64,000 nucleotides of DNA from Edaphochlamys debaryana (lineage: Eukaryota > Chlorophyta > Chlorophyceae > Chlamydomonadales): positions 124,001-188,000 of the forward strand of contig JAEHOE010000141.1 in assembly GCA_016858145.1 (NCBI GenBank), written 5' to 3'. The notes beneath the pieces were generated by a model. That model worked only from the letters and a program-made list of their open reading frames with translations. It did not search any database and was not told where the DNA came from. This document shows positions 1 through 11,599 of this stretch, piece by piece. The position numbers and the translations under genes are program-made. The stretch's first letter is position 1. Every line of letters starts with the position of its first letter.

Positions 1-3000
1 AGGCACGCCTAGGCCTGGTAGCAATGCAGATGCAGGCCTGAAGGGACGTGGACCGAAGAGGGGCGCTGGGGGAACATATCTGGGGGCGCAAGCCCAGTTC
101 TGGGCACGCCTAGGCCTGGTAGCAATGCAGATGCAGGCCTGAAGGGACGTGGACCGAAGAGGGGCGCTGGGGGAACATATCTGGGGGCGCAAGCCCAGTT
201 CTGGGCACGCCTAGGCCTGGTAGCAATGCAGATGCAGGCCTGAAGGGACGTGGACCGAAGAGGGGCGCTGGGGGAACATATCTGGGGGCGCAAGCCCAGT
301 TCTGGGCACGCCTAGGCCTGGTAGCAATGCAGATGCAGGCCTGAAGGGACGTGGACCGAAGAGGGGCGCTGGGGGAACATATCTGGGGGCGCAAGCCCAA
401 GTCCTGAGGCACGCCTAGGCCTGGTAGCAATGCAGATGCAGGCCTGAAGGGACGTGGACCGAAGAGGGGCGCTGGGGGAACATATCTGGGGGCGCAAGCC
501 CAGTTCTGGGCACGCCTAGGCCTGGTAGCAATGCAGATGCAGGCCTGAAGGGACGTGGACCGAAGAGGGGCGCTGGGGGAACATATCCTCGGGGCGCAAG
601 CCCAGTTCTGGGCACGCCTAGGCCTGGTAGCAATGCAGATGCAGGCCTGAAGGGACGTGGACCGAAGAGGGGCGCTGGGGGAACATATCTCGGGGCGCAA
701 GCCCAGTTCTGGGCACGCCTAGGCCTGGTAGCAATGCAGATGCAGGCCTGAAGGGACGTGGACCGAAGAGGGGCGCTGGGGGAACATACCTGGGGGCGCA
801 AGCCCAGTTCTGGGCACGCCTAGGCCTGGTAGCAATGCAGATGCAGGCCTGAAGGGACGTGGACCGAAGAGGGGCGCTGGGGGAACATACCTGGGGGCGC
901 AAGCCCAATCCGAGGCACGCCTAGGCCTGGTAGCAATGCAGATGCAGGCCTGAAGGGACGTGGACCGAAGAGGGGCGCTGGGGGAACATATCTCGGGGCG
1001 CAAGCCCAGTTCTGGGCACGCCTAGGCCTGGTAGCAATGCAGATGCAGGCCTGAAGGGACGTGGACCGAAGAGGGGCGCTGGGGGAACATATCTCGGGGC
1101 GCAAGCCCAGTTCTGGGCACGCCTAGGCCTGGTAGCAATGCAGATGCAGGCCTGAAGGGACGTGGACCGAAGAGGGGCGCTGGGCGATCATACTCGGGGG
1201 CGCAAGCCCAGTCCTGGGCACGCCTAGGCCTGGTAGCAATGCAGATGCAGGCCTGAAGGGACGTGGACCGAAGAGGGGCGCTGGGGGAACATATCTGGGG
1301 GCGCAAGCCCAGTTCTGGGCACGCCTAGGCCTGGTAGCAATGCAGATGCAGGCCTGAAGGGACGTGGACCGAAGAGGGGCGCTGGGGGAACATATCTGGG
1401 GCGCAAGCCCAGTTCTGGGCACGCCTAGGCCTGGTAGCAATGCAGATGCAGGCCTGAAGGGACGTGGACCGAAGAGGGGCGCTGGGGGAACATATCCTGG
1501 GGGCGCAAGCCCAGTTCTGGGCACGCCTAGGCCTGGTAGCAATGCAGATGCAGGCCTGAAGGGACGTGGACCGAAGAGGGGCGCTGGGGGAACATATCTG
1601 GGGGCGCAAGCCCAGTTCTGGGCACGCCTAGGCCTGGTAGCAATGCAGATGCAGGCCTGAAGGGACGTGGACCGAAGAGGGGCGCTGGGGGAACATATCT
1701 GGGGGCGCAAGCCCAGTTCTGGGCACGCCTAGGCCTGGTAGCAATGCAGATGCAGGCCTGAAGGGACGTGGACCGAAGAGGGGCGCTGGGGGAACATATC
1801 TCGGGGCGCAAGCCCAGTTCTGGGCACGCCTAGGCCTGGTAGCAATGCAGATGCAGGCCTGAAGGGACGTGGACCGAAGAGGGGCGCTGGGGGAACATAT
1901 CTGGGGGCGCAAGCCCAGTTCTGGGCACGCCTAGGCCTGGTAGCAATGCAGATGCAGGCCTGAAGGGACGTGGACCGAAGAGGGGCGCTGGGGGAACATA
2001 TCTGGGGCGCAAGCCCAGTTCTGGGCACGCCTAGGCCTGGTAGCAATGCAGATGCAGGCCTGAAGGGACGTGGACCGAAGAGGGGCGCTGGGGGAACATA
2101 TCTGGGGGCGCAAGCCCAGTTCTGGGCACGCCTAGGCCTGGTAGCAATGCAGATGCAGGCCTGAAGGGACGTGGACCGAAGAGGGGCGCTGGGGGAACAT
2201 ATCTGGGGGCGCAAGCCCAATTCTGAGGCACGCCTAGGCCTGGTAGCAATGCAGATGCAGGCCTGAAGGGACGTGGACCGAAGAGGGGCGCTGGGGGAAC
2301 ATATCCTGGGGGCGCAAGCCCAGTTCTGGGCACGCCTAGGCCTGGTAGCAATGCAGATGCAGGCCTGAAGGGACGTGGACCGAAGAGGGGCGCTGGGGGA
2401 ACATATCTGGGGGCGCAAGCCCAGTTCTGGGCACGCCTAGGCCTGGTAGCAATGCAGATGCAGGCCTGAAGGGACGTGGACCGAAGAGGGGCGCTGGGGG
2501 AACATATCTGGGGGCGCAAGCCCAGTTCTGGGCACGCCTAGGCCTGGTAGCAATGCAGATGCAGGCCTGAAGGGACGTGGACCGAAGAGGGGCGCTGGGG
2601 GAACATATCTCGGGGGCGCAAGCCCAGTTCTGGGCACGCCTAGGCCTGGTAGCAATGCAGATGCAGGCCTGAAGGGACGTGGACCGAAGAGGGGCGCTGG
2701 GGGAACATATCTGGGGCGCAAGCCCAAGTTCTGGGCACGCCTAGGCCTGGTAGCAATGCAGATGCAGGCCTGAAGGGACGTGGACCGAAGAGGGGCGCTG
2801 GGGGAACATACTCTGGGGGCGCAAGCCCAGTTCTGGGCACGCCTAGGCCTGGTAGCAATGCAGATGCAGGCCTGAAGGGACGTGGACCGAAGAGGGGCGC
2901 TGGGGGAACATATCTGGGGGCGCAAGCCCAGTTCTGGGCACGCCTAGGCCTGGTAGCAATGCAGATGCAGGCCTGAAGGGACGTGGACCGAAGAGGGGCG

Positions 3001-6000
3001 CTGGGGGAACATATCTGGGGGCGCAAGCCCAGTTCTGGGCACGCCTAGGCCTGGTAGCAATGCAGATGCAGGCCTGAAGGGACGTGGACCGAAGAGGGGC
3101 GCTGGGGGGAACATATCTGGGGGCGCAAGCCCAGTCTGAGGCACGCCTAGGCCTGGTAGCAATGCAGATGCAGGCCTGAAGGGACGTGGACCGAAGAGGG
3201 GCGCTGGGGGAACATATCTCGGGGGCGCAAGCCCAGTTCTGGGCACGCCTAGGCCTGGTAGCAATGCAGATGCAGGCCTGAAGGGACGTGGACCGAAGAG
3301 GGGCGCTGGGGGAACATATCTGGGGGCGCAAGCCCAATCCGAGGCACGCCTAGGCCTGGTAGCAATGCAGATGCAGGCCTGAAGGGACGTGGACCGAAGA
3401 GGGGCGCTGGGGGAACATATCTCGGGGGCGCAAGCCCAGTTCTGGGCACGCCTAGGCCTGGTAGCAATGCAGATGCAGGCCTGAAGGGACGTGGACCGAA
3501 GAGGGGCGCTGGGGGAACATATCTCGGGGCGCAAGCCCAGTTCTGGGCACGCCTAGGCCTGGTAGCAATGCAGATGCAGGCCTGAAGGGACGTGGACCGA
3601 AGAGGGGCGCTGGGGGAACATATCTGGGGGCGCAAGCCCAGTTCTGGGCACGCCTAGGCCTGGTAGCAATGCAGATGCAGGCCTGAAGGGACGTGGACCG
3701 AAGAGGGGCGCTGGGGGAACATATCTGGGGGCGCAAGCCCAATTCTGAGGCACGCCTAGGCCTGGTAGCAATGCAGATGCAGGCCTGAAGGGACGTGGAC
3801 CGAAGAGGGGCGCTGGGGGAACATATCTCGGGGCGCAAGCCCAGTTCTGGGCACGCCTAGGCCTGGTAGCAATGCAGATGCAGGCCTGAAGGGACGTGGA
3901 CCGAAGAGGGGCGCTGGGGGAACATACCTGGGGGCGCAAGCCCAGTTCTGGGCACGCCTAGGCCTGGTAGCAATGCAGATGCAGGCCTGAAGGGACGTGG
4001 ACCGAAGAGGGGCGCTGGGGGAACATATCTCGGGGCGCAAGCCCAGTTCTGGGCACGCCTAGGCCTGGTAGCAATGCAGATGCAGGCCTGAAGGGACGTG
4101 GACCGAAGAGGGGCGCTGGGGGAACATATCTGGGGGCGCAAGCCCAATCCGAGGCACGCCTAGGCCTGGTAGCAATGCAGATGCAGGCCTGAAGGGACGT
4201 GGACCGAAGAGGGGCGCTGGGGGAACATATCTCGGGGCGCAAGCCCAGTTCTGGGCACGCCTAGGCCTGGTAGCAATGCAGATGCAGGCCTGAAGGGACG
4301 TGGACCGAAGAGGGGCGCTGGGGGAACATATCTGGGGGCGCAAGCCCAGTTCTGGGCACGCCTAGGCCTGGTAGCAATGCAGATGCAGGCCTGAAGGGAC
4401 GTGGACCGAAGAGGGGCGCTGGGGGAACATACCTGGGGGCGCAAGCCCAATCCTAGGCACGCCTAGGCCTGGTAGCAATGCAGATGCAGGCCTGAAGGGA
4501 CGTGGACCGAAGAGGGGCGCTGGGGGAACATATCTGGGGGCGCAAGCCCAGTTCTGGGCACGCCTAGGCCTGGTAGCAATGCAGATGCAGGCCTGAAGGG
4601 ACGTGGACCGAAGAGGGGCGCTGGGGGAACATATCTGGGGGCGCAAGCCCAATCCGAGGCACGCCTAGGCCTGGTAGCAATGCAGATGCAGGCCTGAAGG
4701 GACGTGGACCGAAGAGGGGCGCTGGGGGAACATATCCGGGGGGGCGCAAGCCCAGTTCTGGGCACGCCTAGGCCTGGTAGCAATGCAGATGCAGGCCTGA
4801 AGGGACGTGGACCGAAGAGGGGCGCTGGGGGAACATATCTCGGGGCGCAAGCCCAGTTCTGGGCACGCCTAGGCCTGGTAGCAATGCAGATGCAGGCCTG
4901 AAGGGACGTGGACCGAAGAGGGGCGCTGGGGAACATACCTCGGGGCGCAAGCCCAGTTCTGGGCACGCCTAGGCCTGGTAGCAATGCAGATGCAGGCCTG
5001 AAGGGACGTGGACCGAAGAGGGGCGCTGGGGGAACATATCTGGGGGCGCAAGCCCAGTTCTGGGCACGCCTAGGCCTGGTAGCAATGCAGATGCAGGCCT
5101 GAAGGGACGTGGACCGAAGAGGGGCGCTGGGGGAACATATCTGGGGGCGCAAGCCCAGTTCTGGGCACGCCTAGGCCTGGTAGCAATGCAGATGCAGGCC
5201 TGAAGGGACGTGGAACGAAGAGGGGCGCTGGGGGAACATATCTGGGGGCGCAAGCCCAATCCTGAGGCACGCCTAGGCCTGGTAGCAATGCAGATGCAGG
5301 CCTGAAGGGACGTGGACCCGAAGAGGGGCGCTGGGGGAACATTACCTGGGGGCGCAAGCCCAAGTCCTGAGGCACGCCTAGGCCTGGTAGCAATGCAGAT
5401 GCAGGCCTGAAGGGACGTGGACACGAAGAGGGGCGCTGGGGGAACATATCTCGGGGGCGCAAGCCCAGTTCTGGGCACGCCTAGGCCTGGTAGCAATGCA
5501 GATGCAGGCCTGAAGGGACGTGGACCGAAGAGGGGCGCTGGGGGAACATATCTCGGGGCGCAAGCCCAGTTCTGGGCACGCCTAGGCCTGGTAGCAATGC
5601 AGATGCAGGCCTGAAGGGACGTGGACCGAAGAGGGGCGTGGGGGAACATATCTGGGGCGCAAGCCCAGTTCTGGGCACGCCTAGGCCTGGTAGCAATGCA
5701 GATGCAGGCCCTGAAGGGACGTGGACCGAAGAGGGGCGCTGGGGGGAACAACTCGGGCGCAAGCCCAGTTCTGGGCACGCCTAGGCCTGGTAGCAATGCA
5801 GATGGCAGGCCTGAAGGGACGTGGACCGAAGAGGGGCGCTGGGGGAACATATCTGGGCGCAAGCCCAATCGAGGCAAGCCCAGGCCTGGTAGCAATGCAG
5901 AGATGCAGGCCTGAAGGGACGTGGACCCGAAGAGGGGCGCTGGGGGAACATACCTGGGGGCGCAAGCCCAGTTCTGGGCACGCCTAGGCCTGGTAGCAAT

Positions 6001-6938
6001 GCAGATGCAGGCTGAAGGGACGTGGACCGAAGAGGGGCGCTGGGGAACATATCTGGGGGCGCAAGCCCATTTCTGGCACGCCTAGGCCTGGTAGCATGCA
6101 GATGCAGGCCTGAAGGGACGTGGACCGAAGAGGGGCGCTGGGGGAACATATCTGGTGGCGCAAGCCCAATTCTGGGCACGCCTAGGCCTGGTAGCAATGC
6201 AGATGCAGGCCTGAAGGGACGTGGACCGAAGAGGGGCGCTGGGGAACATATCTGGGGCGCAAGCCGTTCTGGGCACGCCTAGGCCTGGTAGCAATGCAGA
6301 TGCAGGCCTGAAGGGACGTGGACCGAAGAGGGGCGCTGGGGAACATATCTGGGGGCGCAAGCCCAATCCGAGGCACGCCTAGGCCTGGTAGCAATGCAGA
6401 TGCAGGCCTGAAGGGACGTGGACCAAGAGGGGCGCTGGGGGAACATATCTGGGGGCGCACCCAGTTCTGGGCACGCCTAGGCCTGGTAGCAATGCAGATG
6501 CAGGCCTGAAGGGGACGTGGACCGAGAGGCGCTGGGGGAACATATCTCGGGGGCGCAAGCCCAGTTCTGGGCACGCCTAGGCCTGGTAGCAATGCAGATG
6601 CAGGCCTGAAGGGACGGGACCGAAGAGGGGCGCTGGGGGAACATACCTGGGGCGCAAGCCCAGCCGAGGCACGCCTAGGCCTGGTAGCAATGCAGATGCA
6701 GGCCTGAAGGGACGTGGACCGAGAGGGGCGCTGTGGGAACATATCTGGGGGCGCAAGCCCAGTTCTGGGCACGCCTAGGCCTGGAGCAATGCAGATGCAG
6801 GCTGAAGGGACGTGGACCGAAGAGGGGCGCTGGGGGAACATATCTCGGGCGCAAGCCCAGTTCTGGGCACGCCTAGGCCTGGTAGCAATGCAGATGCAGG
6901 CCTGAAGGGCGTGGACCGAAGAGGGGCGCTGGGGGAAC
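1..6938. repeat. 101-bp tandem satellite array
   Basis: About 68 head-to-tail monomers of roughly 101 bp (100-104) run from the first base to 6938, so the array continues off the left edge. Each monomer carries the blocks CCTAGGCCTGGTAGCAATGC, GACGTGGACCGAAGAGGGGC and GGGGGAACATATCTGGGGGC. Most copies end in a hairpin, GCCCAG-TT-CTGGGC; a minority carry CCCAATCCGAGGC, CCCAAGTCCTGAGGC or similar. Monomers up to about 5200 are nearly identical, whereas those from 5200 to 6938 carry many one-base indels. No gene lies inside. A satellite of this kind fits pericentromeric or subtelomeric DNA, but the sequence does not say which. Confidence 0.98.
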
Positions 6939-7035
6939 GCCCGGAGCACCAACAAAGTCAACCGGTCGCCGTAGCTCCTCGGAGGTTGGCTACCGGTAGG
7001 TAGACGAACGTAGAGTGAGTGAAGGACCTAAATGT
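6939..7035 (+). mobile_element. Truncated terminus of a repeated element next to the satellite
   Basis: After the last satellite monomer and a short linker, 6967-7035 matches 13848-13906. Shared blocks are GTCGCCGTAGCTCCTCG at the left and GTAGAGTGAGTG followed by AGGACCTAAATGTC at the right. At the second locus the first block holds the stop codon of ORF C, so this is the very end of the same element family with its body missing. The copy here can fold into a stem (GTAGC...GCTAC). No homology continues past 7035. Confidence 0.6.
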
Positions 7036-7636
7036 CATTGTTTGCGTCATGCAGTATTCCCGGCACCACCTGAAGAGTCGCAGCAATAGCCCGACCCCCT
7101 GGCTATTATGAAAAGCTATTTTCGAGAGCTCGCGATGACACCTGACGCGCGAAGCAGTTCTCGCGTTTGAGGCGCGAGGATGCCCGACGGGAAGAGCGCA
7201 CGCACGACGATGCCCGTTGCATATACTTTGGGCGGCTCTGGGAGGCCGTGCGGCGTGCAGGCGCTGAAGTGACCTCGGCTGCCACAGAACCCGACTTTTG
7301 GGGTCCAGACGCGCGACAGCAGAGGGGTGCTTGGGGTATGTAGAGGCGTTGCGCATCGGGCTGGCTGGCCCCCGCTGCAAGAACTGCGAGATATGGGGGC
7401 GCGGTACACGAGTTACGTAGCGCTTTGCCTCCGTACTGCGCGCTGAGCAGAGCGCGTCCAGACAATGGGGTGCCTCATTCAAGAAGATGTTTTTCTGAAG
7501 TCCGGAAGATAGGCTACCGGGGCGCGCAACTGTAAGGTGTGCGCCCGTCGCAGATTTCGCTGTGTTCTGGCCAGTGCACCACTTGGCGGATAGCTAAGCA
7601 TCAGCACATGATAGCTTTGTGAGACTTTTGGCATTT

Positions 7637-7680
7637 TGCGAGGGTCGGGACAGCGTGGCGGGCGCGCGACGCTCCCCGAG
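7637..7680. repeat. Palindromic element copy 1 (AGCGT...ACGCT)
   Basis: This is the first of three related copies in the window. It reads TTTTGCGAG, a short spacer, then AGCGT, a GC-rich middle, ACGCTCCCCGAGG. The arms are the most degenerate of the three. Confidence 0.5.
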
Positions 7681-7882
7681 GTCTGCAAACCTCAGCGTGC
7701 TCCTGCCCAGAGTGTCCTGTAAGGTGTCAGCATCTTGGACAACTGGTCCTCAGCGGCGCTATCGCGTTGCTGGTCAATCGGCCAATGTGGGGATGTTGCG
7801 TCCGCGCCGGGAGCGCTTCCATTGCTTTCCAGAAATCAGCTGATAGACATGTGAGAGGTGATAGCATCGGAAGACTTACGGC

Positions 7883-7937
7883 CTTCCTTGCGAGTGGGCG
7901 CAGCGTCGCGGCCCCGCGGCAGCGACGCTCCCCGAGC
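7883..7937. repeat. Palindromic element copy 2 (AGCGTCGC...GCGACGCT)
   Basis: TTGCGAG is followed by AGCGTCGC, a 12-base loop and GCGACGCTCCCCGAG. The 8-bp arms are perfect. The flanks align with copy 1. Confidence 0.55.
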
Positions 7938-8026
7938 TCTTCCATCCGTGTGTCCTGCCCGAGTGCTCAGCGAATGATCGGCATCTCAAGTAACTGGGTG
8001 GCAGCAGCTCTATCGCGTCGCCCGAG

Positions 8027-8506
8027 GTGGATGTTGCGCCGGTTCATCCATCCATCCATCCGTCCCTGGGGGTCGCGGTCGTGGAGCGCCTTCTCCTCCT
8101 CCCTCGCGCCCTCGTCCCCTACACCTGCCCCATCTCCATTCCTTCGTCACCCCTCCTCCGCCGCTGCCGCTGCCGCCGCCTCGTTCTCTTCCCCTGTCCC
8201 CGCCCCCGCCCCCGCCCGGCCGCCCCATACTGCCGCCCCCGGCATCCCCTCCTCTTCCACCTCCCGTCTTCCATGCGCACCACGCGCCGCCGCCGCCCGC
8301 CCCCCCCCTCTTGGGCGAAGGAGGTGCGGGTGGTGAGCGGGGTGGTGGTGACGCCCTACCTCAACGCGCTCGGCAGGGCGCTGAGGAAGGAGCGGAAGCC
8401 TATCTTCGATGAGCTGCAAGCCAAGGGCCTGGCGCCTCGCTGGTTTAAAGGGGCGGATATCCTGTTTCGTGAGGGGGGGGGCTGGATGCGGCAGGGGTAC
8501 CCTTAG
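8027..8506 (+). CDS. Possible short ORF, unrecognised
   Basis: A 159-codon plus-strand ORF. Its first half is proline/arginine low-complexity sequence. The last ~60 residues look more protein-like, with motifs VVSGVVVTPYLNALGRAL and KGLAPRWFKGADILFREG. I do not recognise the family; the tail could be a remnant of a retroelement gag-type ORF. A nine-G run near the end makes the frame unsafe. No flanking splice sites or conserved partner support it. Confidence 0.2.
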   Translation: MDVAPVHPSIHPSLGVAVVERLLLLPRALVPYTCPISIPSSPLLRRCRCRRLVLFPCPRPRPRPAAPYCRPRHPLLFHLPSSMRTTRRRRPPPPSWAKEVRVVSGVVVTPYLNALGRALRKERKPIFDELQAKGLAPRWFKGADILFREGGGWMRQGYP

Positions 8507-8683
8507 GGGATGGGCGGTTCTATGGCCCAGTTACGGGCGGGGTCAAGCCCCAGGCGGTTGATGGTCGCGCTTTGCGCAGTTCTAGGTCTTGCAGGAGGCA
8601 AGGCCCGTGGAGTAGGCCGAACGGCCGCAGCGTCCAGCGCTGTGATTCTTTTGAGGATCCTTCATTGTAAACCCGAGGACTGC

Positions 8684-8910
8684 CCCCGCCCCCTCTTCCA
8701 CGCTTCCCTAACTGCACCCCGTCTCTCCGCCCCCCCCCTCCGCTCCCGCTCGTTCTCTTCCCCTGCCCCCGCCCCCTCTTCCACGCTTCCCTAACTGCAC
8801 CCCGTCTCTCCCCCTCCTCCCCTGTCCGTCCCTCTGCTCCTGCTCGTTCTCTTCCCCTGCCCCCGCCCCCTCTTCCACGCTTCCCTCACTGCACCCCGTC
8901 TCTCCCCCTA
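8684..8910. repeat. C-rich minisatellite, three units
   Basis: The block GCCCCCGCCCCCTCTTCCAC plus CTTCCCT(A/C)ACTGCACCCC recurs at 8684, 8763 and 8861 (spacings about 79 and 98 bp). A short TAATAATAATAATGG run follows near 8920-8935 and CTCCTCCTCCTC tracts near 9006-9038. Confidence 0.8.
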
Positions 8911-8935
8911 CTACTCCTCCTAATAATAATAATGG

Positions 8936-10092
8936 AACGCCCCCGACAGGGGGCGTATATTAAGGGGGCGAGTGTGTGTAAGGGGCAAGCCCCTCCACAC
9001 CCACCCTACTCCTCCTCCTCCTTCTCCTCCTCCTCCTAGTGCACGGTTGGTGCCCGTGTGCGGCCATGGCTTGCGGCCCTGTGTGGCCTCACCAGCCAGC
9101 CCTGTGGGCCCCACGTTCTCTGCACCGGGCTGCCGGAGGGGCGTGGACCGACATACCTTTGTCTCAATGCCACGCAATGGCCTACCCGTCACGCCGCATG
9201 GTCTCTCAGTTGCGGTCAGGGTGACCAATGCACTGCCGTCAATTCACGAATCCGCATCCTGTCACGCCAGCTGATAGGATCCGTCCGGCCCCGCCAGTCT
9301 AGCTGACAGGATCCGTCCGGCCCCGCCACTGGGTCTCGCAGGCAGTCCGCGATGCCGGCGCGCACTGGTTACCGCCTCCCTCGGCGTGCTCACCAGGGTT
9401 CTAGCTGCTCCGGGACGGGATGCGACTAGGGCATGGCCGTCTGGGCTGCAGGCTGGGCTACTGGGTGCTTGATGCGGCTGGGCGGCGTGAGGAAGTGCTC
9501 TCAAATGGCGACGAGGGTCAAGGGTCGAGCTCCTTGTAACCACAGTGGTGCCGAGAGAGAGTGCCTGCTGCGGTCACTCCGCCCGGCAGAAGGCAGGGAC
9601 AGCGACGCCCTCTGCCGTACGACCGAGCACACGCCCGACCGCGGGGCCCCCAGCCCCCAGAGCCACACGAACACGTCGGTTGGCGGCTGAGCCCCAGGTA
9701 TGGCAGGGGCAGGGTGCAGGGCGCCAGTTCCACGAGTGGTTTGTTCCACGACGGGCCGCCGTGTCACGACCCAGCGTGTGATCGTTCCCGCGCTGGCTGA
9801 GTGCGGCGGGGAACTTGTTCAGGAGGAGGGGAAGAGGGGGTATTCCGTGTGTGTGTTGGCCGCATGGGGCCATCTTAGCCTGTCGTACGGCTCTGCCTGA
9901 GCCTAACTCGTGTGGCGCGCAACAAGCGGCAGCTTGTCGCATCTAGACACTGCTATTGCCTACGGCACATGCAGCAGGTAGCACGCTGCTCCTGTAAGTC
10001 TTCACGCTGACAAGTCTCCACAATCACTGTTCCGAGTCTCCTCGATAGCCGCCCGCTCCGGTGTCCTGGAGCGCTTTGGCTGGGCATCAGCT
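8936..10092. other. No gene recognised
   Basis: All frames contain only short, compositionally biased ORFs. The one structured feature is a tandem 33-bp duplication at 9267-9328, listed separately. Confidence 0.5.
9267..9332. repeat. 33-bp direct duplication
   Basis: AGCTGATAGGATCCGTCCGG...CGCC is immediately followed by AGCTGACAGGATCCGTCCGG...CGCC, two copies differing at a few positions. Confidence 0.75.
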
Positions 10093-11565
10093 ATGCTGAG
10101 TAGACCCTCCAATCTGCAACAAGCTCAACACGGCGCCGCCGAGGAGAGCGCCGAGTCCAAAAGACAGGTACTTCCGCTACCGGCGCTGACTCTGAGCAAC
10201 CTCGTGACCAAGAACAAGTTCCAGAGCCACAAGTTCGTGCTCGGTCCTCTGGGCTTGGCTCTGCTGCCATGTGGCTTGCTGCCCGTGGTCCTGCGGCTTG
10301 TGTCCCTGCCGAGCTTGCATCGGAAGTCGCGGTTCCCAGACCCGCTTCCTCGCGCCCTCCGAGCGCTCCCAAGGTTGCTTCACAAGCTCCTGTTTCTGCT
10401 GGTGCTGCCTCCCTAGGCGGCTCAGCGGCTGGCGACCACCGCCCGTCGGTCCCGGGTCCCGCGGCTCCCAGGCCGCGGCCCGATCTCCCCTACTCCTCCG
10501 AGGGCGCGGGCGGCTCCCAGGCCCCTGCGCCCGGTCCCAATCGGTGGATAGACAATCTAGTGGCTGACCTCGAGGAGGATCAGTTGGGCTTGGAGAAGGA
10601 GGCTTCTCCTGACGACTCCGAGACCACCGACAATCGAGCGGCCGCTGCTGCAGCGCTCCCAGGCGCTGCGGCCCAGGCAGGCAGTGTCAACCAGCCGCCA
10701 CCGCCTCAACCTCCGCCTCCACCCCCTCCCCTAGCCGTCCCGGCCGCCGCGGTCCCTGCCGTGTCGCCGGCCCAGGACGACTGGTGGGACGACATGGGCA
10801 GCTCAGGCGAGTTCCCGGACTTTGACTCCAAGGACAGCATCGTGCTGGACCTAACGAGCCAGACGGTAGCCTACCGTTTCCAGCGCACAAAGGACTACCA
10901 CGAGTACCTGCGCTATGCACCGCCGACCCCCACACCAAGCCATGGGTGGTGGCCAACCGAGACCACATCATGGCCGAGCACCAAGCGGCCTATGAGGCTG
11001 AGTGGGCTCGCCTCAACCCCAAAGCGGCCGTCGCCAACCGCCTGGCCTACGCTGGCGCCTGGTACCCCTCGCACGCCACCGACAAGTGCCTGCTGATGGT
11101 CTTCGCCAAGGAGCTCGTCAAGGAGTTCTCCTACCAAGACGGCCGCGTGCACGACGAGCTCGACCACTTCCGCTGCAAGTTCACTGTGGTCGAGGGCCGC
11201 AAGGCCTGGGAGAACCCTCGCGGATGGCCCAGCGCCTGCAGGGCCTCCTGGAGCGCGCCGACCGTGCCCGCTACACGTCCCTCGTGGCCGGCGAGCTGTA
11301 CCTGGTGGCCCTGCGGCACAAGTACCCCACTGTCTTCGGGTTCCTGGAGCAACAGATCGGCGGCGGTGCGCTCCGCACCGACGACCTGCAGAAGCTTGCC
11401 GAGAAGTCCATGGTCTTCCACAACAACGTCGCCCAGATCGGCTCAGGTCGGGCCAGCGCCTTCTCCGCCCTCTCGGCGGAGCCGCCCGAGTCCCCAAGCC
11501 CAGGCGCCGCCCCCGCGCCCCAACTGCCGGCTGTCCGCGCTGGCCCTTTCCGCTTAAGCCTGTGA
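10093..11565 (+). pseudogene. Cassette ORF A: unrecognised protein, frame-disrupted
   Basis: Protein-like sequence runs across three frames. It starts at ATG 10093 (MLSRPSNLQQAQHG), passes to a second frame near 10260, a third near 10920 and a fourth segment near 11222, and stops at 11565. Each switch is in the same direction, as if one base were lost each time. Recognisable stretches include RWIDNLVADLEEDQLGLE, SIVLDLTSQTVAYRFQRT, WVVANRDHIMAEHQAAYE and SLVAGELYLVALRHKYPT. A proline/alanine-rich middle precedes a helical C-terminal ~200 residues. I do not recognise the family; a gag- or nucleocapsid-like structural role is only a guess from composition. It converges on ORF B. Introns could explain one switch but no good GT/AG pairs were seen. 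Confidence 0.45.
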
Positions 11566-11599
11566 GCAAGCGTGCCGCTACGACAGCATATGCCGTTCA

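Larger units (their letters stand above)
7036..8026. other. Gene-poor stretch with diverged tandem duplication
   Basis: No coding region is convincing here. The segments around 7625-7770 and 7880-8023 are diverged direct copies about 253 bp apart: CGACGCTCCCCGAG occurs at 7668 and 7924, and the later CTATCGCGT blocks have the same spacing. Each copy carries the palindromic AGCGT...ACGCT element listed separately. A 7-bp stem (AATAGCC/GGCTATT) lies near 7085-7107. Confidence 0.5.

Noticed and set aside
1..6938. CRISPR array
   Set aside because: The 101-bp units are repeated in full with no unique spacers, and the genome is eukaryotic.
9..6961. Dozens of 60-308-codon ORFs on both strands in the satellite
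   Set aside because: They are periodic products of a 101-bp repeat whose length is not a multiple of three. The same peptides recur in shifted frames and stop at the same monomer position; composition and position are dictated by the repeat.
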